Positions 1 through 9,637 are shown, counted from the stretch's first letter. The stretch: 64,000 nt of DNA from Microbacterium sp. (GCA_031177765.1 JAPSKH010000005.1:38576-102575); one strand, 5' to 3'. Made by a program: numbers and translations. Notes: a model not told the origin generated them from the letters alone.

Positions 1-580
1 GGACGGCTCGAGCCCCGCCAAGCTCGCCCTGACCGGAGCCGCCGTGACGGCGGGTCTGACCGCGGTCACGACGCTGATCCTCACGACCTCCATCACCGCG
101 TTCGACGTCTTCCGGTACTGGCAGGTCGGCGGGCTCACCGCGCGCGGACTGGACACGGTCGGCGTGGTGATCCTCCCGGTCATGGTCGGCGCCGTCATCG
201 CGCTCGTGTCGGCGCGCGGCCTCGATCTCATGGCGCTCGGCGATGCCACCGCGAAGGGGCTGGGCCACAGCGTCGCCCGCACCCGCGCGGCCGGAATCGT
301 CGCGACGGTGCTGCTGTGCGGCGGGGCCACCGCCATCGCCGGCCCCATCGTCTTCCTCGGTCTGCTCGTCCCGCACGCGCTGCGCGCGGTCGTCGGCAGT
401 GACTACCGCTGGCTGCTGGCGACCGCCGTCCCCGCCGGCGCCGTCGTGCTGCTGGCGGCGGACGTGCTGGGGCGCGTGATCGCGCTTCCGGGGGAGGTGC
501 AGGCCGGCCTCGTCGTGGCCTTCGTCGGCGCGCCCGTTCTGATCTCACTGGTCCTTCGCCGAGGGCGGGTGGCGCTGTGA
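1..580 (+). CDS. FecCD-family iron-siderophore ABC transporter permease (5' truncated by window edge)
   Basis: Open frame continues to window start; hydrophobic FecCD protein with VFLGLLVPHALR and GLGHSVARTR motifs; overlaps next permease start. Confidence 0.9.
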   Translation, partial: DGSSPAKLALTGAAVTAGLTAVTTLILTTSITAFDVFRYWQVGGLTARGLDTVGVVILPVMVGAVIALVSARGLDLMALGDATAKGLGHSVARTRAAGIVATVLLCGGATAIAGPIVFLGLLVPHALRAVVGSDYRWLLATAVPAGAVVLLAADVLGRVIALPGEVQAGLVVAFVGAPVLISLVLRRGRVAL

Positions 581-1599
581 CAGCCTCCGCCGTCCTCGCC
601 ATCCGTGCGCGCACACGGACACGCCGCATCGCTGTGGTCGGCGCCGCTCTGCTCGTGGGGCTGATCGTCGCCACGACCGCCTTGACCGTCGGCGACTACG
701 CCATCTCGCCCGGCGACGTGTGGCGGACGCTGTGGGGAGGCGGTGACCGGGCCCAGGCGTACGTCATCTTCCAGGTGCGCGCACCCCGGCTGGCGATGGC
801 GCTCGTGGTCGGGGCGGCGCTGGGCGCCGCCGGTGCGCTGCTGCAGGCGCTGCTGCGCAACCCGCTGGCGAGCCCGGACCTTCTGGGCATCTCGGGAGGC
901 AGCGGCGTCGCCGCCGTCTTCGCCCTGCTGGTGCTCGGCATCGGCGGACCGCTGCTGGCCGTCGCCGCATTCGCCGGCGGCCTCGTCGTGGCGTCGTTCC
1001 TGCTGTTGGCGGGCCACCACCGATCCGACGGCGGCTACCGGCTGATCCTCGCAGGCGTCGGCGTGGCGTTCCTGTGCACCGCGGTCACGAGCTTCCTGAT
1101 GGTGAGGGCTCAGGTCGAACTCGCGCAGGCGGCGCTGATCTGGCTCACCGGGAGCCTCGCCTCGACGCCGTGGTGGAACGTCCTCACCGTCGCCGTGGTG
1201 ACCGTCGCCGCACTTCCCGCCGTGGTCGCCTGCGCACGCTGGCTCCCGATCGTGCAGATGGGGTCCGCGACGGCCGCGTCGCTGGGCGTGCGCGCCTCGA
1301 CGGTGAAGGTCGTGACGGTGCTCACCGCCGTGCTGCTGACCGCCGTCACGTGCGCGTTCGCAGGGCCGATCTCGTTCATCGCACTGTGCGCCCCGGCGAT
1401 CGCACGCCCGCTGCTCGGACATGGCGCGGTGGCCGTGGGCACGAGCGCGGCGGTCGGAGCGGCGCTGCTGGCGGCGGCCGACATCGTCGCCCAGTTCGCC
1501 ATCCCCGGCTACGCCATGCCCGTCGGCGTGGTCACAGGCGCCATCGGGGCGATCTTCCTGCTGTGGCTGCTTGCGACGTCGAAAGGACGACAGCTGTGA
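577..1599 (+). CDS. FecCD-family iron-siderophore ABC transporter permease
   Basis: 340 aa, multiple TM segments, RAPRLAMALVVGAALGAAGALLQALLRNPLASPDLLGISGG signature. Confidence 0.93.
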   Translation: MTASAVLAIRARTRTRRIAVVGAALLVGLIVATTALTVGDYAISPGDVWRTLWGGGDRAQAYVIFQVRAPRLAMALVVGAALGAAGALLQALLRNPLASPDLLGISGGSGVAAVFALLVLGIGGPLLAVAAFAGGLVVASFLLLAGHHRSDGGYRLILAGVGVAFLCTAVTSFLMVRAQVELAQAALIWLTGSLASTPWWNVLTVAVVTVAALPAVVACARWLPIVQMGSATAASLGVRASTVKVVTVLTAVLLTAVTCAFAGPISFIALCAPAIARPLLGHGAVAVGTSAAVGAALLAAADIVAQFAIPGYAMPVGVVTGAIGAIFLLWLLATSKGRQL

Positions 1600-2417
1600 C
1601 TTCCGCATCCGCCCCTCGTCTGACCGCCCGCGGGCTGACCGCGGGGTACCCCGGCCGTCGCGTGATCGAGGACCTCGACCTGGAGATCGCCCCCGGGCGC
1701 ATCACGATGATCATCGGCGCCAATGCGTGCGGGAAGTCGACGCTGCTCAGCGTGCTGGCACGGGTGAATCCGCCGCTGGGCGGACGCGTCGAGCTCGACG
1801 GCGTCGACACCGCGACGCTCCCGCGGCGGCGCTTCGCGCAGAGCGTCGGGCTCCTCCCGCAGCATCCGAGCGCCCCCGAGGGCCTCACGGTGGCAGAGCT
1901 GGTCTCGCGTGGGCGTCATCCGCACCGCGGCGTCTTCCAGCGCTGGAGCGCCGCGGACACCGCCCGCGTCGACGACGCGATGGCGAAGACGGGCGTGGCG
2001 GCGCTGGCGGACCGGCCCGTCGGCGACCTCTCGGGCGGTCAGCGCCAGCGCGTCTGGATCGCGATGGCGCTCGCGCAGGAACCGCGCATCCTGCTGCTGG
2101 ACGAACCCACGACCTTCCTCGACCTCAGCCACCAGATCGAGGTGCTCGACCTGCTGCGCACGCTGAACCGCACGGACGGCACGACGATCGTCGTGGTCCT
2201 CCACGAGCTCAACCTCGCCGCCCGCTACGCGGACGATCTCGTCGTGATGAGCCGCGGCCGCGTCGTCGCGCACGGAGCCCCCGCCGACGTCCTCACCAGC
2301 GACGTCGTCGCGCAGGCCTTCGACCTGGACGCCCTCGTCATGCCCGACCCCCTGACCTCGACCCCCCTCGTCATCCCCGTCCCCGGCGGCGCGCACGCCG
2401 CGGCCGACGAGGCGTGA
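1596..2417 (+). CDS. Iron-siderophore ABC transporter ATP-binding protein
   Basis: GTG start overlapping upstream stop; Walker A GANACGKST, LSGGQRQRVWIAMALAQ, LLLDEPTTFLD. Confidence 0.93.
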   Translation: MTSASAPRLTARGLTAGYPGRRVIEDLDLEIAPGRITMIIGANACGKSTLLSVLARVNPPLGGRVELDGVDTATLPRRRFAQSVGLLPQHPSAPEGLTVAELVSRGRHPHRGVFQRWSAADTARVDDAMAKTGVAALADRPVGDLSGGQRQRVWIAMALAQEPRILLLDEPTTFLDLSHQIEVLDLLRTLNRTDGTTIVVVLHELNLAARYADDLVVMSRGRVVAHGAPADVLTSDVVAQAFDLDALVMPDPLTSTPLVIPVPGGAHAAADEA

Positions 2418-2437
2418 CGCCACTGAAAGGAACCACC

Positions 2438-3478
2438 ATGTCCGCACTCACCTCCCGACTGTCCGCGCTGGCTGCGCTGACGGTCGCCGGCGGCCTCGTG
2501 CTGAGCGGATGCGCCGGCGCCGCCACGCCCGCGACCTCCAGCGACGCCGACGCCCCCTCCGGCTCGAGCGAAGGCTTCCCCGTGACCTTCGAGCACATGT
2601 ACGGCGAGACCATCATCGAGGAGGCGCCCGAGCGCGTCGCCACGTGGGGCTGGGGCGCCACCGACGCGGTGCTGGCCCTCGGGATCGTCCCCGTTGCCGT
2701 GGCATCCATGGACTACGGCGGGGGTGACAACCGCATCACCCCGTGGGTCGAGGACGCCCTCGCCGACCTCGGCGGCGAGGAGCCGGTGATCCTCGACAAC
2801 GCCTCGTTCGAGCTCTCGGTCGAAGAGCTCCTCGCGGCGGACCCCGACGTCCTGATCGCGCCGTACTCCGGACTGACGCAGGAGGAGTACGACGCCGTCA
2901 CCGCCGCAGGCATCCCGGTCGTCGCGCCCGAAGAGGCGGTGTGGTCGACGCCGTGGCGCGACGTCATCACCGAGACCGGAAAGGCGCTCGGGCTGGAGTC
3001 CGAAGCCGACCAGCTCCTGGCGGACCTCGACCAGCAGGTCGCCGACGCGGCCGCCGAGCATCCGGAGTTCGAAGGCACGACCATCGCCTATGCCGCTGAC
3101 GACGTCGACACGTTCTACCTCTACCTGCCTGCCGACCCGCGCGTGGAGATCCTCGAGGACCTCGGCTTCGTCACCGCCGACGCCGTGACCGCCCTCGACA
3201 CCGGCGAGTCGACCTTCTACACCACCGTATCCAGCGAGAACCTGGATCAGATCGACGCCGAGGTCATCTTCACGCAGGTCGACAGCGAGGACGAGCTTGA
3301 GACCTTCCTCACGTCGGACCGCACGAAGATCATCCCCGCGGTGTCCGCAGGGGCCGTCGGTGCGATCGTCGGGGAGGAGAACGTGGCGGCCATCTCGCCG
3401 ACCGCGCTGACACTGCCCTGGATCCTGCCGGACATCGTCGAGCAGCTCGCCGCGGCCACCGCGGTCGCCCGAGGCTGA
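2438..3478 (+). CDS. Iron-siderophore ABC transporter substrate-binding lipoprotein
   Basis: Signal peptide with lipobox (VLSGCAG); periplasmic-binding fold sequence (PERVATWGWGATDAVLALG); last gene of FecCD operon. Confidence 0.92.
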   Translation: MSALTSRLSALAALTVAGGLVLSGCAGAATPATSSDADAPSGSSEGFPVTFEHMYGETIIEEAPERVATWGWGATDAVLALGIVPVAVASMDYGGGDNRITPWVEDALADLGGEEPVILDNASFELSVEELLAADPDVLIAPYSGLTQEEYDAVTAAGIPVVAPEEAVWSTPWRDVITETGKALGLESEADQLLADLDQQVADAAAEHPEFEGTTIAYAADDVDTFYLYLPADPRVEILEDLGFVTADAVTALDTGESTFYTTVSSENLDQIDAEVIFTQVDSEDELETFLTSDRTKIIPAVSAGAVGAIVGEENVAAISPTALTLPWILPDIVEQLAAATAVARG

Positions 3479-3491
3479 CGCGCGCCCGCAC

Positions 3492-3529
3492 CGCGAGAGC
3501 CCCCGGCCTTGAGGTCGGGGGCTCTCGCG
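3492..3529. terminator. Intrinsic terminator hairpin, bidirectional between SBP gene and bioY
   Basis: Arms CGCGAGAGCCCCCG / CGGGGGCTCTCGCG (14 bp) with 10-nt loop in convergent intergenic region. Confidence 0.8.
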
Positions 3530-3556
3530 TCGTGGGATGCCGGGTGCGGCATCCGC

Positions 3557-4189
3557 TCACGGCGTGCCGGCGTCCGCCTTCCGGACGAGAGCCCACGCGC
3601 CGGGGATGACGGCGGCGGCGAGGGCGGCCTTCATCAGGCCGCCGAGGATGAACGGCAGGAGTCCCGCCTCCAGCAGTGCACCGACGGAGTAGTCCAGGCC
3701 GAGCACGACGTTGAGGATCAGCGCCATGTAAGGGATGCCGAAGAGGAAGGGCACGACGCTGGCTGCGGCGAAGCCGACGAAGGCGAGCGCCGGCCGGCGG
3801 TCCCACGCACGCTGCGCGAACCACCCGGCGACGAAGGCAGCGACGACGAAGCCGATGATGTACCCGAAGCTCGGCTTGGCCACGGCCGCGACCGTGCCGG
3901 TGAAGCCGGCGAAGACGGGGAGGCCGGCAAGGCCCGCGATCAGATAGGTCAGCAGCGCCGCAGCACCCCGCCACGCGCCGAGGGCGGCGCCGACCACGAT
4001 TACGCCGAGCGTCTGACCGGTGATGGGCACCGGCCACAGCGGGACCTCCACCTGAGCGAGCAGAGCGACCACGGCGGCGCCGGAGACGACGAGTCCAGCG
4101 TCCAGGGTCAGGGCGCGCAGACGTGAGGACGGACGGGCGATGACGTCGGCGAGCACGCGACGAGGCGGTGCGGCGGCGATGGTTGACAT
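3557..4189 (-). CDS. bioY: Biotin transporter BioY
   Basis: 210 aa, ALLAQVEVPLWPVPITGQTLGVIVVGAALGAWRGAAALLTYLIAGLAGLPVF typical BioY. Confidence 0.93.
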   Translation of the reverse strand: MSTIAAAPPRRVLADVIARPSSRLRALTLDAGLVVSGAAVVALLAQVEVPLWPVPITGQTLGVIVVGAALGAWRGAAALLTYLIAGLAGLPVFAGFTGTVAAVAKPSFGYIIGFVVAAFVAGWFAQRAWDRRPALAFVGFAAASVVPFLFGIPYMALILNVVLGLDYSVGALLEAGLLPFILGGLMKAALAAAVIPGAWALVRKADAGTP

Positions 4190-4369
4190 GGCACTCAGCC
4201 TAGGACGCGGCGGCGTGACGCCCTTGGATGCCGTGCACCAGAGAACCGCCGCATCGCTGTGTCATCCCCACACCTCGCCCGCGGCCGGGCACGAGGCGCA
4301 GGCGACCTATACTGGGAGGCTGGCCGTTCGGCCACTGCCACTCATCCATCGACGAAACGGACGTTCGCT

Positions 4370-5968
4370 GTGCTCGCCGTGCACGATCTCGAGATCCGCG
4401 TGGGCGCCCGCGTGCTCATGTCGGACGTGTCGTTCCGCGTGTCCGACGGTGACAAGATCGGTCTGGTCGGGCGCAACGGCGCCGGCAAGACCACGCTGAC
4501 CAAGGTGCTGGCCGGGGACGTCCTTCCCTCGGCCGGTCGGGTGGAGCGCGCCGGCGAGCTGGGCTATCTGCCGCAGGACCCGCGGTCGGGTGATCCCGAG
4601 ATGCTGGCCCGCACCCGGATCCTGGATGCGCGCGGGCTGGGAACGCTCGCCATAGGCATGCACGAGGCATCCCTGGCCATGGCCAGCGACGATGTCGACG
4701 CCGCCGCGCGGGCGATGCGCAGATACGCGAGCCTCACCGAGCGGTTCGAGGCGCTGGGGGGCTACGCCGCCGAAGCGGAGGCAGCCTCGATCGCGCACAA
4801 TCTGTCGCTTCCCGACCGCATCCTCGACCAGCCTCTCAAGACGCTCTCCGGCGGACAGCGCCGCCGCATCGAGCTCGCCCGGATCCTCTTCTCGGATGCG
4901 GGCACGATGATCCTCGACGAGCCGACGAACCACCTGGATGCCGACAGTGTGGTGTGGCTGCGCGACTTCCTCAAGGGCTACAAGGGCGGGCTCATCGTGA
5001 TCAGCCACGATGTCGAGCTCGTCGGCGAGACGGTGAACCGGGTGTTCTACCTCGATGCGAACCGCCAGGTCATCGACATCTACAACATGAACTGGAAGAA
5101 CTACCTGCGTCAGCGGGTGGCCGACGAGGAGCGTCGCAAGAAGGAGCGCGCCAACGCGGAGAAGAAGGCCACGGCTCTGCAGCAGCAGGCTGCGAAGTTC
5201 GGGGCGAAGGCCAGCAAGGCCGCGGCGGCGCACCAGATGGTCGCCCGCGCCGAGAAGCTGCTGTCTGGGCTGGAGGAGGTCCGCCAGGACGATCGCGTGG
5301 CCAAGCTCCGGTTCCCGAAGCCGGCGCCGTGCGGCAAGACGCCCCTCACCGCGTCGGGCCTGTCGAAGTCGTACGGATCGCTGGAGATCTTCACGGACGT
5401 GGATCTCGCCATCGACCGCGGCTCCAAGGTCGTCGTCCTGGGGCTGAACGGCGCGGGCAAGACGACGCTGCTGCGCATCCTCGCCGGCGTCGACCGTCCC
5501 GACACGGGCGTCGTCGAACCGGGCCACGGCCTGAAGATCGGCTACTACGCGCAGGAGCACGAGAACCTCGACGTGAGCCGCTCGGTGCTGGACAACATGA
5601 TGTCCGCTGCGCCGCACATCACCGCCACGGACGCGCGGAAGGTGCTGGGGTCGTTCCTGTTCACCGGCGACGATGTGCTCAAGCCCGCAGGCGTCCTCTC
5701 CGGTGGCGAGAAGACGCGCCTCTCGCTGGCGACGCTCGTGGTCTCCAGTGCCAACGTGCTGCTTCTCGACGAGCCGACCAACAACCTCGACCCCGCCTCG
5801 CGGGAGGAGATCCTCGGCGCTCTCGCGCACTACGAGGGCGCGGTCATCCTGGTCTCGCATGATGAGGGCGCGGTCGAGGCGCTGAACCCCGAGCGTGTGC
5901 TGATCCTGCCCGACGGCGTCGAGGACATCTGGGGCCGCGACTACGCCGACCTGGTCACGCTGGCCTGA
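4370..5968 (+). CDS. ABC-F family ATP-binding protein (ribosomal protection/translation factor type)
   Basis: Two ABC domains (GRNGAGKTTLTK, GLNGAGKTTLLR), LSGGQRRRIELARIL, LSGGEKTRLSLA, linker rich in Lys/Ala, no TM; GTG start at 4370 (ORF track extends upstream). Confidence 0.9.
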   Translation: MLAVHDLEIRVGARVLMSDVSFRVSDGDKIGLVGRNGAGKTTLTKVLAGDVLPSAGRVERAGELGYLPQDPRSGDPEMLARTRILDARGLGTLAIGMHEASLAMASDDVDAAARAMRRYASLTERFEALGGYAAEAEAASIAHNLSLPDRILDQPLKTLSGGQRRRIELARILFSDAGTMILDEPTNHLDADSVVWLRDFLKGYKGGLIVISHDVELVGETVNRVFYLDANRQVIDIYNMNWKNYLRQRVADEERRKKERANAEKKATALQQQAAKFGAKASKAAAAHQMVARAEKLLSGLEEVRQDDRVAKLRFPKPAPCGKTPLTASGLSKSYGSLEIFTDVDLAIDRGSKVVVLGLNGAGKTTLLRILAGVDRPDTGVVEPGHGLKIGYYAQEHENLDVSRSVLDNMMSAAPHITATDARKVLGSFLFTGDDVLKPAGVLSGGEKTRLSLATLVVSSANVLLLDEPTNNLDPASREEILGALAHYEGAVILVSHDEGAVEALNPERVLILPDGVEDIWGRDYADLVTLA

Positions 5969-5975
5969 CGGGCGC

Positions 5976-6845
5976 TCAGCGACGGGCCGCGTCGACGAGG
6001 GCGTCCTCGATCTCCGCATCCCGGTCCCGCCGCCGGCGCGTCGGAGCGGGGGACGGATGCGGCGTGCCGTCGTCGTCCTCCTCCTCCCGGCGGTGCCGCC
6101 GCTCGGTGCGGATGACGTACCCGATGAAGACGAAGCCCATGACGGCGAAGAGGATCCACTGGATGGCGTAGGACAGGTGCGGTCCCGGATCCTCCGACGG
6201 GTCCTCGAGGGGCTTCGGCATCGACGCCGGTGCAGGGTCCTCTGAGACGACGATGCCGTACGCGCTGCGCTCGAGCGCCTCGGCAGCGGAGGCGGAGATG
6301 CGGTCGGCCACGAGAGACGGCGCGATCGTCGGCACCTGCCCCTCGGGAGCGGACCTGCCTGAGGCCGGGACCGGCTCGGCGGCACGGAGCCGTACGACGA
6401 CGGTCGTCTGTCCGGCGGGAGGCGCCGGAACGGTCTCCGGCACAGGCGCGTCGTCGCCCGGTGGCACCCATCCCCGGTTCACCAGCAGCACACGACCGTC
6501 CGCAGCCCGGAACGGCACCAGCACCTCGAAGGCCGCGGTGCCGCCGTGCGGGCGATTGCGGACGAGCAGTGTGTCGTCGGGAAGGTAGGTGCCGACCAGG
6601 CGCACCGGGCGCCACTGGTCGCCGGGATCCAGCTCGCCGCCGGCGGGGATCAGCTCGTCGAGCGGCACCGGGGGAGCGTCGTAGTTCGCCTCGACGAGGG
6701 CCAGCTGCTCGGAGCGCTGCTCGTTGCGGGAGAACTGCCAGTTGGACAGGAAGGCGCACGCGACCGCGAACAGCACCGCCAGGGCGATGTAGATGCTCCA
6801 CCGGCCGGCCTTCGGCAGGTCCTGCATGCTCATGGCGCGGGTCAT
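5976..6845 (-). CDS. SURF1 family cytochrome oxidase biogenesis protein
   Basis: N-terminal TM, NWQFSRNEQR, PVRLVGTYLPDDTLLVRNRPHGG, VLLVNRGWVP, C-terminal TM. Confidence 0.9.
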   Translation of the reverse strand: MTRAMSMQDLPKAGRWSIYIALAVLFAVACAFLSNWQFSRNEQRSEQLALVEANYDAPPVPLDELIPAGGELDPGDQWRPVRLVGTYLPDDTLLVRNRPHGGTAAFEVLVPFRAADGRVLLVNRGWVPPGDDAPVPETVPAPPAGQTTVVVRLRAAEPVPASGRSAPEGQVPTIAPSLVADRISASAAEALERSAYGIVVSEDPAPASMPKPLEDPSEDPGPHLSYAIQWILFAVMGFVFIGYVIRTERRHRREEEDDDGTPHPSPAPTRRRRDRDAEIEDALVDAARR

Positions 6846-7069
6846 GACGGCGCCGCCTCGCGCTGCAGCGGGGTCACCGTCACGGGAAAATCGCGCGCCG
6901 TCAGGAACGTCTCGAGGTAGCCGACATGGTCGTCGCAGGCGACCCAGGTCTTCGTGCGATCGGCGGCGTGGATGCGCGGGTTGCGCCAGTCGATCCGCCA
7001 GCGCGCCGCCGCGCGGCATCCCGCCCGCGAGCACGTGGCATCCGCCGGCGCGTGAACCGCGTCGCTCAT
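6842..7069 (-). CDS. Small Cys-rich hypothetical protein (possible zinc-binding)
   Basis: 75 aa; CSRAGC...CDDH; ATGA overlap with downstream SURF1 gene. Confidence 0.75.
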   Translation of the reverse strand: MSDAVHAPADATCSRAGCRAAARWRIDWRNPRIHAADRTKTWVACDDHVGYLETFLTARDFPVTVTPLQREAAPS

Positions 7070-7443
7070 GCCGACGCGTCCGGATGCTGGGACGGATCGG
7101 TGCGCGGCGGCCGGGGACGGGATTCCTCGATGCGGATGACGCGCTGCTCGGCAGGCGGGACCGGCGCCGCCGTCGCCGGCAGGGCGCCCTTCGGGTCCTC
7201 CGGCCGGTCGCGGCGCGCCTCGTGTCCGACGTTGGCCGTGACGACCGCGACGTAGGGCAGGAAGATCGCGGCGGCCGCGAACACCCACGTGTACCAGCCG
7301 TACGGGGTGATCAGCACCATGAGCACGAAGCACGCGATGCGGATCCCCATCATGATGAGGTACCGGATCGAGCGCGCGCCCGCTTCGTCGCGCGGGGCGC
7401 GAGGCAGCGACGTGGCCGAAGGGGCGTGGTGCGAACTCTTCAC
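7066..7443 (-). CDS. DUF3099 family membrane protein
   Basis: Two TM segments, RYLIMMGIRIACFVLMVLITPYGWYTWVFAAAAIFLPYVAVVTAN; GTG start at 7443; overlaps next gene. Confidence 0.82.
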   Translation of the reverse strand: MKSSHHAPSATSLPRAPRDEAGARSIRYLIMMGIRIACFVLMVLITPYGWYTWVFAAAAIFLPYVAVVTANVGHEARRDRPEDPKGALPATAAPVPPAEQRVIRIEESRPRPPRTDPSQHPDASA

Positions 7444-7474
7444 GGTGCTTCCAGCGTACGCCGGAAGCACCGTG
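7441..7474 (-). promoter_or_regulatory. Long inverted repeat covering SD and start codon of the DUF3099 gene (terminator or attenuator hairpin)
   Basis: CACGGTGCTTCC-10 nt-GGAAGCACCGTG, 12-bp perfect arms; inner GCGTACGC palindrome extends the stem. Confidence 0.7.
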
Positions 7475-7483
7475 CCGGCGCCG

Positions 7484-8071
7484 TCAGAGGCTGCTGTAGA
7501 CCACGCGGCCGCCCTGGCTCGCGGCCCACGCCAGGAGCGAGAACACCACGATCATGCCGATGATCCACAGGCCCAGTCCGACGTAGCCCACGATCGTGCC
7601 GGCCAACGCCATGCCGCGGCCGTTCTCGCCGCTGGTCTTCAGCTGGTGCAGCGAGATGTGCCCGGTCACGACGGCGCCGATCGATCCGATGATCGGCAGG
7701 ATGCCGATGAGGCCGACGATCGATGCGATGAGGGAGACGATCGCGAGGACGTTCGTCTTGGGCTGAGCGCCGTAGCCGTACGCCGGCGCAGCGCCGTAGG
7801 CGGGATAGCCCGGTGCCGCGCCGGGCGCTCCGTACGCGGGCGGGTAGGCGCTCTGCCCTGCTGCGGGGTACGCGCCCGCCGGCGGAGGAGGGTACGCGCC
7901 CTGTGCCGGCGGCTGCCCGTGGGCGCCGGTGTAGCCCCCCGGAGGCGCGGAGGGCGGGACGTGTGCATCCCGGCTCCCGGGCGTCGGTGCGGCCGGCTGC
8001 GGACCCGCGCCCTGCTCGTTCGCGTGGGCATTGGGTTCGGGGGTGGAGCTGCCGGGAGTGTTGTCGCTCAC
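7484..8071 (-). CDS. DUF4190 domain-containing membrane protein with Pro/Tyr/Gly/Ala-rich N-terminus
   Basis: Low-complexity GYPAYGAAPAYGYGAQPKT then two TM segments LAIVSLIASIVGLIGILPIIGSIGAVVTGHISL; GTG start at 8071. Confidence 0.82.
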   Translation of the reverse strand: MSDNTPGSSTPEPNAHANEQGAGPQPAAPTPGSRDAHVPPSAPPGGYTGAHGQPPAQGAYPPPPAGAYPAAGQSAYPPAYGAPGAAPGYPAYGAAPAYGYGAQPKTNVLAIVSLIASIVGLIGILPIIGSIGAVVTGHISLHQLKTSGENGRGMALAGTIVGYVGLGLWIIGMIVVFSLLAWAASQGGRVVYSSL

Positions 8072-8180
8072 GATCGACCTTTCTGGGACGTCTGTCCTCC
8101 AGCGTTCCAGCGTGCGGCACAAGGTGTCAATCGGCGCGCCGGTAGGCTGGTCCGGTCCGTTCGAGCCCGGGAGCATCATC

Positions 8181-8891
8181 ATGTCCAGCGATCGCGTCGT
8201 CCTCGTCACCGGTGGGAACCGCGGCATCGGCCGCGCCATCGCGGAGCGCTTCGTCGCGCTGGGGTATCGCGTCGCCGTCACCGCCCGTTCCGGCGAAGGC
8301 CCGGAAGGCACCCTGACCGTGCGGGCGGACGTGACGGACGCCGCAGCCGTCGATGCCGCGTTCACCGAGGTGGAGAGCACGCTGGGCCCCGTGGAGATCG
8401 TGGTCGCCAATGCCGGGATCACGAAGGACACGCTGCTGGTCCGCATGACCGAGGAGGACTTCGACACCGTCGTGTCCACCAACCTCGGTGGCGCGTTCCG
8501 CGTGGTCAAGCGCGCGTCGAAGGGCATGATGCGCGCGAAGTGGGGTCGCGTCGTCCTCATCTCGAGCGTCGTCGGCCTGTACGGCTCGGCGGGTCAGATC
8601 AACTACGCCGCGTCCAAGAGCGCGCTCGTCGGCTTCGCCCGGTCGCTGACCCGCGAGCTCGGCGGTCGGGGCATCACCGCGAACGTCGTCGCGCCCGGAT
8701 TCATCGAGACCGACATGACCGCCGAGCTGCCCGAGGACACGCAGGCGGAGTACAAGCGGAACATCCCCGCGGGCCGCTTCGCCACGGCCGACGAGGTGGC
8801 CGGTGTGGTCGCGTGGATCGCCTCCGACGAGGCCGCCTACATCTCCGGCGCCGTCATCCCCGTGGACGGGGGACTGGGCATGGGTCATTGA
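8181..8891 (+). CDS. fabG: 3-oxoacyl-[ACP] reductase FabG-like SDR
   Basis: TGGNRGIGRAIAERF, NAGITKDTLLVRMTEEDFDTV, YAASKSALVGFARSLTREL. Confidence 0.9.
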   Translation: MSSDRVVLVTGGNRGIGRAIAERFVALGYRVAVTARSGEGPEGTLTVRADVTDAAAVDAAFTEVESTLGPVEIVVANAGITKDTLLVRMTEEDFDTVVSTNLGGAFRVVKRASKGMMRAKWGRVVLISSVVGLYGSAGQINYAASKSALVGFARSLTRELGGRGITANVVAPGFIETDMTAELPEDTQAEYKRNIPAGRFATADEVAGVVAWIASDEAAYISGAVIPVDGGLGMGH

Positions 8892-8929
8892 CCCACGGCG
8901 GCTGACGTCCGGCCGCGCGACGACCGGTA

Positions 8930-9637
8930 TCAGCGAAGCGCCGCCAGAATCGCCTCGGCCACGGCGCCCGGCTTGGAGAACTGCGGCCAGTGGCCGGTGG
9001 GTTCGCCGTCCGCGTGGAGCTGCACGATGTCGAGGTGCTCGAGCGCCGCGAGCTCGGACGCCCATGCCGGCGCCTGCTGGATGATCTCGCGGATCTGCGC
9101 CTCGGGGACCGTGCTCGTGATCATGGTCGCGGGCACGGCACGGCGCCGCTCGTCGCTGAGCGAGAGCGGGTCGGTGGGCACTCGCTGAGGCACCGACTGC
9201 ATGCGCGCCGCTGCTGCCGCGCGCTTCTGCGGGTCCAGGTCGGCGATCTCGGACTCGTCGAAGGACTCCCACCCCGGGAACGGGATGACGCCGTCGACGA
9301 TGGGGAACTCCCAGATGGACGCGCCGTCGGTCGGCGGGAACGTGTCGAGGAACACGATGCGCGCCACGCGGTCGACGCGCGCGTCGAGGGCGCCGTAGGC
9401 GACGTTCCCGCCTCCGGAGTGGCCGACGAGCACGACGTCGCCGTCGAGACGGTCGACCTCGGCGACCGCCGCGCGCACCCAGTCGCCGATCCCGATCTCG
9501 GACGACTGGCTCGCCGGGGCTCCGAGGCCCGGCATCGTGAGCGGATGCGTCGTGTGCCCGGCTGCCTCGAGGGCGGGCGTCACCTCGCCCCACGTCGACG
9601 CGTCGAGCCACAGGCCGGGGATGAGGATGATGTGCAT
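8930..9637 (-). CDS. Alpha/beta hydrolase
   Basis: MHIILIPGLWLDASTW, VGHSGGGNVAYGAL nucleophile elbow. Confidence 0.87.
   Translation of the reverse strand: MHIILIPGLWLDASTWGEVTPALEAAGHTTHPLTMPGLGAPASQSSEIGIGDWVRAAVAEVDRLDGDVVLVGHSGGGNVAYGALDARVDRVARIVFLDTFPPTDGASIWEFPIVDGVIPFPGWESFDESEIADLDPQKRAAAAARMQSVPQRVPTDPLSLSDERRRAVPATMITSTVPEAQIREIIQQAPAWASELAALEHLDIVQLHADGEPTGHWPQFSKPGAVAEAILAALR

Noticed and set aside
1421-2437. Long N-terminal extension of the SBP ORF (1421..3478)
   Set aside because: Extension reads out of frame through the ATPase gene; lipoprotein signal peptide clearly starts at ATG 2438.
7750-8050. Pro/Tyr/Ala-rich repetitive stretch in DUF4190 protein as a DNA repeat or CRISPR-like array
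   Set aside because: Degenerate low-complexity coding sequence (GYPAYGAAP-type), no regular repeat/spacer periodicity.
8127-9611. 494-aa minus ORF across fabG and the hydrolase gene
   Set aside because: Frame-shifted reading of two recognisable genes; no domain.
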